Positions 57,901 to 64,000 of a stretch of 64,000 nt of DNA are shown piece by piece (position 1 is the stretch's first letter; every line of letters starts with the position of its first letter). Location: NCBI GenBank assembly GCA_951230915.1, contig OX579636.1:45883912-45947911 (forward strand). Reading direction: 5' to 3'. The position numbers and the translations under genes were made by a program. Origin of the DNA: Antitrichia curtipendula (Eukaryota; Streptophyta; Bryopsida; Hypnales; Leucodontaceae). Under the pieces are notes generated by a model. The model worked only from the letters and a program-made list of their open reading frames with translations. It did no database searches and was not told the DNA's origin.

Positions 57901-59352
57901 CAGTGCACTGCCGCTGGATGTATCCAATAGAGAGATACATGAAAACATTAAAGGACTACATGAGGACATTGGCACATCCGGAGGGCAGCATCGCGGAAGG
58001 GTACCGTATGGAGGACACATTGGGATTTTGCACAGAGTACATGTGTTAATACAAAGAAACTATGCAGCGGGTATGGGATGCCGAAGAAGATGCAACCATG
58101 AATGATGAGATCCTGCGGAACAACTCCAAAAAAAAGCGAAAGATGTCCGACGAGTTCCGTGGCTATGCACATGCATTTGTCTTGGACAATGCAGCCTGCT
58201 TGGAGCAGTGGCGACAGTAAGTGCATCTCTCAAGTCATCCATGTTGCTAATTTCTGCTTGCACGGTGTACTATGGGATGTTTGTGATATGCTTGTTAATT
58301 GTGACGCATGTGTAGATGGAACTCCGTCCATCTAATGTCTTCTCTAACATCTTCTCAGACGCAGGCCTACACTGGCTCCGAGTGGTGCACTGTTCTTATT
58401 GACATTCTGAATGACAAGGGCCCGTCATGGATGATGTCACAGAAAACATCTCCCATGTCAAAGCCGTAGAGGACAATATAAGTTGTCCATGTAAATTGCC
58501 TTACAAGTCAGGGGTGCTGGAATGTTGTGTAGGGACTACGAGGTGGGCAGAGCACAGTGTTGGAAAGAAAGAGAGGCATTCCGTAGGCAATTTTGACGTG
58601 GTCGTGCTTCCATGCCTGTGTGCTACCCGGCAGAATTGTACGACTTTCCATGCTTTGCGTCGTGGTTCACTGCACAAGTGCAAAGTCAGCATGATGCAGG
58701 TCAGCACGTGCCTGACGACATCATGCAATACTCGCAGCCTCCTGAGCGGTATGCTACCTCACATCATGATATGTACGCCTTTGGCATGCACTTCCGTATC
58801 CGTAGCGCTGAAGCCGGCCTAGTCACTCGTGATTCATGCGTTGTGGCCTCTTTCACCCGACAACTCCGATGGGGCCTTCGAAATGGACGCCCCATAGAGA
58901 GAACCGATGACTACGTTGGTTACATTGAGGAGATTCTGGAATTGGACTTCCGCAATCATTGCACCACTGTATTGGTATGCTCATGGGTGAAAGCAAACGC
59001 AGATCCTCGTTTTCCAAGCATTCAACGGGATCGGTACGGATTCACCATTGCGAATTTCAACCGCATGGACGGCCCGGTCCACGCCAACTCATTTGCATTC
59101 CCATTGCACTGTCAGCAAGTATTCTTCTCGGATGACCCGCATCGACATGACTGGAAGATTGTATGCCGGATAGACGTGAGGGGCAGACGCAGGGATGTAC
59201 AAAGCAACCACACCATCCCTCGTGTTTTTGATGTGGGAAATGACGCGGACTTTGTAGGTTTGCAGCCAGAAGTGGTAGAGTCAGAGCCTATTAGAGAGGC
59301 TGCCACTGTCGACGGGGTATTCATTGGCCCATCAGTTGCACAAACACAATAG
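54912..59352 (+). pseudogene. TNP2-like CACTA transposase, four exons, three in-frame stops
   Basis: Exons are 54912-56708, 56962-57309, 57663-58216 and 58533-59352, with phases 0, 0 and 2, about 1172 codons. The N-terminus carries the transposase-associated domain (CPCKDC at residues 52-57). The Transposase_21/TNP2 core follows: CPNGCILYEDEHATLDRCPK (near 266), LRLALALDGVNPF (to ~381), FISLCIPISGKHSPSATNID (near 415), the KGYKGCPCC zinc-like motif (near 490), ELEYWK joined to HLLERHVLDAMHCEKNL (600-616, with the D-x-MHxEKN box), and LPVHLVEQLF...GPVHCRWMYPIERYM (DUF4218). Exon 4 is the DUF4216 part (IEEILELDFRN, HCQQVFFSDDP). It would cut and join the CACTA termini in the nucleus. Stops are TAG at 55959-55961 (where the family has Trp in DSPAW-K), TAA at 58047-58049 and TGA at 58594-58596. 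No frameshift is needed. The last intron's acceptor (58531-58532) is the least certain junction. Confidence 0.9.
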
Positions 59353-59789
59353 TAACCGCGAGGGCCAGCAGTGGAATGCGCACTGCTGTGGAGCACGCTG
59401 AAACCGTGGACGTTGCGACGTTGTAGCACATGTCATGCCAGATGCTTGAACCCTATCGTGCAGAACGTCTCGGCAGACATTGGAAATGACGTCTGCACGG
59501 TCACATGCCTTAGGCTCCGCTTGTCTAAGCCAATGTTACACATGAACATTGGCTTCAGTTCAGAAAATTATCCTTCGGCAGGAGGATGTTATGCATTTAC
59601 TGGAATTCCTAGCAATTGTTTTATATGTGCAATGGAATACTTGTTTTGAAGAATCAGAGAAAGCCAGTTTGTCACACAAGACTTGTAATTCACAGTTCGA
59701 GAGTGCTTCATTTTTTCAACATGATTCAAGATGCGCACCTCTGACCAATATAACTCATTTCCATTATATTGATTGATTTATCCTTGTCA

Positions 59790-61015
59790 ACATTTGGGAA
59801 ATCACCTCTTTCCAGTATCCATTGTCTTCCCTTCCCACAATGCTTGAAATTTATTAGAAGATGGAGTGTGGCCCCATTTTGGGTCCATGCTTCTTTTTTA
59901 AATTTTCTGTAGTGGATTTATCCTTCTCCAAATGGGACAAGTTACTTTTTTGCATTATTATTTTTTTTTTCCCTTTCAGAAAGGTTCAATTTTATTAAAA
60001 CAAGGAGCGTGGCCCCTTCTTGGTTCCACCCTTTTACTTAAAGAAGTTTGTGGTGGATTCATCCTTCACCAACCATGACAAGTATTTTTTTTCCATTACC
60101 CATTTTTTTTTCTTTTCTATAATGCCCAAATTTTATGAAAAGATGGAGGGCGGCCCCTTTGTGAGTCCATTTTTTTTTAAAACTCTTTGTGCTGGATTTA
60201 TCCTTCCCCAAATAGGGCAAGTCACCTTTTCCCATTGGTAATGTTTTTTTCCCTTCCAGAACGGGTCCATTTTATGAAAAGAAATAGCATGGCCCCTTAT
60301 GGGGTCCCCCCTTTATGTTTAAATTTTTCGTTGTGGATTTATCCTAAACCAAACAACGTTGTTTGGATTTTTCCAATACCCATTTTCTTTTTCGTTTCTA
60401 TAATGGCTTCATTTTATGAAATTCATGAATGCGGCCCCTTTGTGGGTCCACCTTTTCTTTTCAATTTTTTGTGGTGGATTTATCCTTGCCCAAATAGGGC
60501 TAATCACTTTTTTCCATTATTATTATTTTTTCCCTTCCAGAATGGGTCAATTTTATGAAAAGCAATAGCGTGGCCCTTTTATATTTAAATTCTTTGTGGT
60601 GCATTTATCCTAAACCAAACAAGAAAAGTCTTTTTTTTCCAGTACCCATTTTTAATTCGTTTTTGTAATGGCTGAATTTTATGAGAAGATGGAGCACGGC
60701 CCTTTTGTAGGTCCACCTTTTTTTTTTAAATTTTTTGTGGTGGATTATCCTTTCCCAAATAGGGCTAGTCACCTTTCTCCATTACTAAATTTGTTTTTCC
60801 TTCCCACAATGGGTCAATTTTATGCAAACAAATAGTGCGGACCCTTTTTGGGTCCACCCTCAATTTTGAAATTCTGTGTGGTGGATTTATCCCTTTTGGA
60901 ATAGTGGAACTCTTTTTTTTCCATTACCCATTTTTTTTTCGTTTCTATAATGGCTGAATTTTATGAAAAGACGGAACACGGCCCCTTTTTGGGTCCACCC
61001 TTCTTCAAATTTTTG
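59790..61015. repeat. Tandem array of a 140-bp unit inside CACTA-2
   Basis: The landmark GTGGATTTATCC recurs at about 59912, 60053, 60192, 60333, 60473, 60599 (13 bp shorter unit), 60739 and 60880. Each unit also holds CCAAATAGGGC, CCATTACCCATTTTTTTTTC, a TAATGG...ATTTTATGAAAAG stretch and GGCCCCTTTTGGGTCCACC. Eight full units plus partial ones lie between the TNP2 gene and the right terminus. Open frames crossing it are by-products of the repeat. Confidence 0.9.
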
Positions 61016-61440
61016 GACTAATTAAAATAATATTTATGCAATACACCTGTAAAAATGCATGATGTACATCCAAACACAGACGGAAGGGAATATGTGACGT
61101 GGACTGGCCTGTTGCACTTCATCTCGCAGGTATAAGTCCACGTGGAAGTCAAAAATTTGAAGGCACCCGAAGCACCTGCCCGCCCTCTGGGTTTTGCCTC
61201 GGTCAGCGTTTTAACGAAGTTTTCTGTAACTTCCTCGTTCTTACCTGCCGAAAAAACGACCCTGCCACGCTGACGTGGACCTGGCCTGTTACGGTGGACG
61301 TCCGACCAAACCGCCACTCTGTCTCCTGTGACGCCAACGCGAACATGCATGTTTCACACAACATATCTGCGTTTCGCTGCTTCTGTGAACCTGTTTTCCG
61401 TGACATCACCCGAAATTTCTACCCTGGAGCCAGAAATCGC

Positions 61441-61567
61441 AGAACGTACTGACGTCGCTGGAAACAGGTTCTGTTTTTTGCTAGAACGTACTGACGTCGC
61501 TGGAAACAGGTTCTGTTTTTTGCTAGAACGTACTGACGTCGCTAGAAACAGGTTCTGTTTTTTGCTA
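61441..61567. repeat. Three copies of a 42-bp subterminal repeat, right end of CACTA-2
   Basis: Units starting at 61441, 61483 and 61525 read AGAACGTACTGACGTCGCTG, then GAAACAGGTTCTGTTTTTTG; the third has one change. They lie 31 bp inside the right terminus. ACTGACGTC overlaps the GACGT motif of the left subterminal array. Confidence 0.92.
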
Positions 61568-61601
61568 ACGACACTGAAAACGGGCTTTTCTTATAGTGAA
61601 A

Positions 61602-61650
61602 GAATGATTCAAAATACTAAATTGTTAAGAATTTAGTTTTGGAATTAAAG
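61602..61650 (-). mobile_element. R-family element interrupted by CACTA-2 (copy R14, right part)
   Basis: This is the continuation of 47574-47971 after the CACTA insertion: GAATGATTCAAAATACTAAA, then TTGTAAG/TTAGTT words as in R10 at 38545-38590. The match ends at about 61650, so R14 is truncated here. Confidence 0.7.
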
Positions 61651-62530
61651 GATGAAGTTTGTTACTTATCCTATCCTAAAAACTTCATCCAAACTTTGCT
61701 CTTTCAGAAATAAAGTATCTTTAAAGTGAAGAAGGCTTTGAAATCTTCAAAAGATTCCCTAAGTGTTTATAATCCTAAAAAATTCTTTAATCATTCCTTT
61801 AAAATATTCCTAATTATTTGTCTATTAATCCTAAATCTAAGTTAGAATTCTAAAATTAGTAGTTTTTGGAGTTTTTAATGTTTTTATATTATGAAAGCAA
61901 AAAATTACCTTTTTACCAAGTTAAAAAAAATTTGGACTTCTAGATAAAAACTTACGGATGGATGAAATTTCCCCTTAAATGGAGGAAAATTTTCATTCAC
62001 CAGTTGCCTTTAGAATAAATGAGTAAATTAGGTCTTAATTTTACCTGAATATTCTAATATTTTCTAGATTCTTACAATCTGTTTGGATTCTTTATGAGAT
62101 TCTTTTGGATGAAATCAATGTTTTTTCTTCCAACCTAACTCAAAGTTCATTCATTCACTACTTCCATAGTTTTTAGTTAATTTTTAAGTGTAATATTTTT
62201 TAGGAAACCAACTAGCAAATTCTAATCTAGATGTTAATGTTAAATTCCTATTCTAATTCAATTGCAAATGAAAATTTAAACAAATAAATGAACTTAACAA
62301 TCCATTGAAAAGAGGTAACACAGTTGTGTGAGTCCCCCACCACATACACACAAACCACAAAAATCAAGAGCCGTCCGATTCATTTCAAAAAAAAAATCAC
62401 ACACCCCAAGACAAAACAATAGCCATCAAATACACATACGAAATAAAGTACGGATACGCATATGCATATGATACAACCATATACCAATACGGACAACGGG
62501 ATACGGATACAATAGTATGAGGTTATCCCA
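61651..62530. other. AT-rich intergenic DNA, nothing recognised
   Basis: No conserved frame or bounded element is seen. A stretch at 62400-62520 is rich in ATACGGATAC-like words (TACGGATACG, CATATGCATATG), a weak tandem character. Confidence 0.3.
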
Positions 62531-62548
62531 TAATGATTGTTTGCAATC

Positions 62549-62665
62549 CCACCCTCCCAAAATTATAAGAGGAGGGATGGGGGGGGGGTAAAATTTTAAT
62601 TATAATTTAAAAAGCTTTTGCACCCTCCCAAAATTATAAGAGGGGGTGGGGTGGGGTTTGAATTT
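62549..62665. repeat. Direct repeat, two copies of about 45 bp
   Basis: CACCCTCCCAAAATTATAAG followed by a G-run and an AAATTTTAATT/AATTTTCATT stretch occurs at 62550 and again at 62621, a 71-bp spacing. Confidence 0.75.
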
Positions 62666-64000
62666 TCATTAAATTTAAAAAAAATTTCATGGTGCATAGT
62701 GATACAATGTCACACTATGCACTCAAAAGTAGCTGCACCAGCCAGACCCACATACCTCTGTGTCGAGTAAGTCAATGGTTTCATTGTCACAAAACACAAA
62801 CATCACGACCTCCTTGAATGCATGGTCCTCTATCATGCCTTCATCATTAATTGTGGAGATTTTAGTAAATTGGGAGGAAATCTGTTGTCCAAATTAAATG
62901 TTAACCCTAGCCAAACCCTTAAGTTTATTTAATTTTTGACAAATTAAATAATACCTTTGATTTAGGGAATTATTTCAAATTTTATAATTTGTTAAATTCC
63001 TTAATTTCCAATGAATAGTGGTATTATTCCTTCATCAAATTTTTATTAGTTTTTTTCTTAATATTCTAAAGATGTTTGGATTTTTTTTGTTTGTATCTAT
63101 TTATCTTATTAGGCCTACTAAAACAAAACACTAACAAACATTCAGCCTACTAAATCCAATTGGAATCCTAATTAATAACAACAACCAAAAAAATGAATAG
63201 TAAAAAGCATAATCAATCCAAAACAATCCATAACAAATTATTTGATGAATAGTAGTATTCCTTACGTAAATAATTTTATATTCAAATGCCTTCCTTTCTG
63301 CCTTCCTGAGACTCTAGTTGATATTCTTCTTTCCTTTCTCCTTACTCTTATTCATTTGTTTGTGGAACTTTGAGAGTTTCGTTATGTAGAGTTTGGGTGA
63401 GCTATGGCATACCAAGTTGTACAGGAAAGACCCAAAATTTTGGGGTGTGGCGTTGCAACAGCCAACCTTGAGACTTTGTGTTTTTGGTTTGAGTCAATAT
63501 GTTTGGAGAAACCCTGTCTGGATTGCCAAGGCACCACAGAGTTGGAGAACCCTTGTCCGGATTACTTTAGACCCATGAGATCACAGAGACCCCCTTCCCG
63601 TTGCGATTCTGCCTTAACGAAGGCCTGCCACATGTCGGGGTGTGAGTGGATGGGATCCCGGACCTCGTACCCGCCGTCCTTCTGTTGTCCCCATCTTGTT
63701 TTCCGATACTCAGGTTGATAACGGGTTGTTTGAATAGGCCAGTCTTCAGCCTCTCCTTGTGTGTTGTCCGTCCTTTGTACATTGGTCCGTCCTTATGCAC
63801 TGGGTTTTTTGGGAAAACACACAAAACAAATGCTAAACTAAAACAAATACGGAGTACTAAAGCTAAATCCAATGCTAACTAATTTATATAGTTTTTTCAG
63901 AATAAAACTAAGACTACTACTCTAACTACTAAATAACTTTGAGGATATTTTCGGTTTGGAAGGGGGGGAATTTCTCAAAGAAAATGACTACTAAAACTCT
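62666..64000. other. AT-rich DNA with an unrecognised moderate-GC segment
   Basis: From about 63370 to 63830 the sequence is more balanced and opens a 104-codon plus-strand frame (63404-63718) with several Cys residues (CLEKPCLDCQ, ENPCPDYF). I recognise no family, and overlapping frames exist on both strands. It could be the edge of a gene or element that continues outside the window. Confidence 0.3.

Larger units (their letters stand above)
47975..61598 (+). mobile_element. CACTA-2: complete 13.6-kb CACTA (En/Spm) transposon
   Basis: The left end is CACTATAAGAAACCCG and the right end, reverse-complemented, CACTATAAGAAAAGCCCG. The 3-bp duplication AAA flanks it (47972-47974, 61599-61601). 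Joining the flanks gives AGGAAGAAGTAAAGAATGA, which matches the unoccupied R10 copy (AGAAAGAAGTAGGGAATGA at 38531-38549), an independent confirmation of both borders. The interior is markedly richer in GC than its target and dense in GACGT words. It holds a TNP2-like transposase gene (54912-59352, plus), a divergent accessory gene (49400-52548, minus) and several tandem arrays. TNP2 has three in-frame stops, so the copy is probably not autonomous now. Confidence 0.95.

Noticed and set aside
60187..60558. 123-codon frame in the CACTA-2 right part
   Set aside because: It repeats the same peptide every 140 bp because it runs through the tandem array; it is a by-product of the repeat.
48280..61567. 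Regular repeats considered as a CRISPR-like array
   Set aside because: The units are variable plant subterminal and satellite repeats with no constant-repeat/unique-spacer pattern and no cas genes.
63404..63718. 104-codon Cys-containing frame near the right edge
   Set aside because: It might be real, but no family, start context or splice support is visible; kept only as an unrecognised segment.

Overview
The window looks like nuclear DNA of a land plant with a large, repeat-rich, AT-rich genome. The evidence is a cutin-type glycerol-3-phosphate acyltransferase (GPAT), a plant-style heavy-metal-associated (HMA) protein gene with small GT-AG introns, CACTA elements with a TNP2-type transposase, and very low gene density. 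A seedless plant (bryophyte, lycophyte or fern) would fit, but the sequence does not settle this. There are no operons, Shine-Dalgarno sites, CRISPR arrays or rRNA genes, and I recognised no tRNA.

Two host genes are well supported. An HMA-domain gene lies on the minus strand (4359-5611); I assembled it as four exons whose splice phases all agree (210 aa). A GPAT with an intact N-terminal phosphatase-like domain and an intact acyltransferase domain lies on the plus strand (23794-25362) as one uninterrupted 522-codon frame. Both sit in small islands of higher GC.

Most of the rest is transposable elements, many nested. (1) A complete 13.6-kb CACTA element (47975-61598) has matching ends and an AAA target duplication. 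It carries a TNP2-like transposase gene (plus strand, four exons, three in-frame stops), a divergent five-exon second gene resembling the Ptta/En-Spm class (minus strand), and large tandem arrays. (2) A 2-kb non-coding CACTA (441-2418) has a CAA target duplication. Both CACTAs sit inside copies of (3), an abundant 0.6-0.95-kb family flanked by TTAA with CCCCTAAAGG-like ends (here 'R'). Two further families (S; 17075-17487) share the TTAA-CCC layout. (4) TA-flanked AGGT...ACCT MITEs occur nested inside one another. (5) There is a near-symmetric 868-bp foldback element with CAGT ends, a 1.6-kb element with ~317-bp inverted arms, a 408-bp solo LTR, a degraded LINE 3' end and a possible Copia primer-binding site.

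Layout: 1-3272 R copies plus CACTA-1; 3273-6965 HMA gene; 6966-22808 repeats and AT-rich DNA; 22809-27339 GPAT and flanks; 27340-47573 nested MITEs, R copies, solo LTR, LINE scrap and long inverted repeat; 47574-61650 CACTA-2 inside an R copy; 61651-64000 AT-rich DNA with no recognised gene. The two CACTA-2 genes would act together: TNP2 as the catalytic transposase, and the second protein probably as the accessory/DNA-binding partner. The stops in TNP2 suggest this copy is now non-autonomous.
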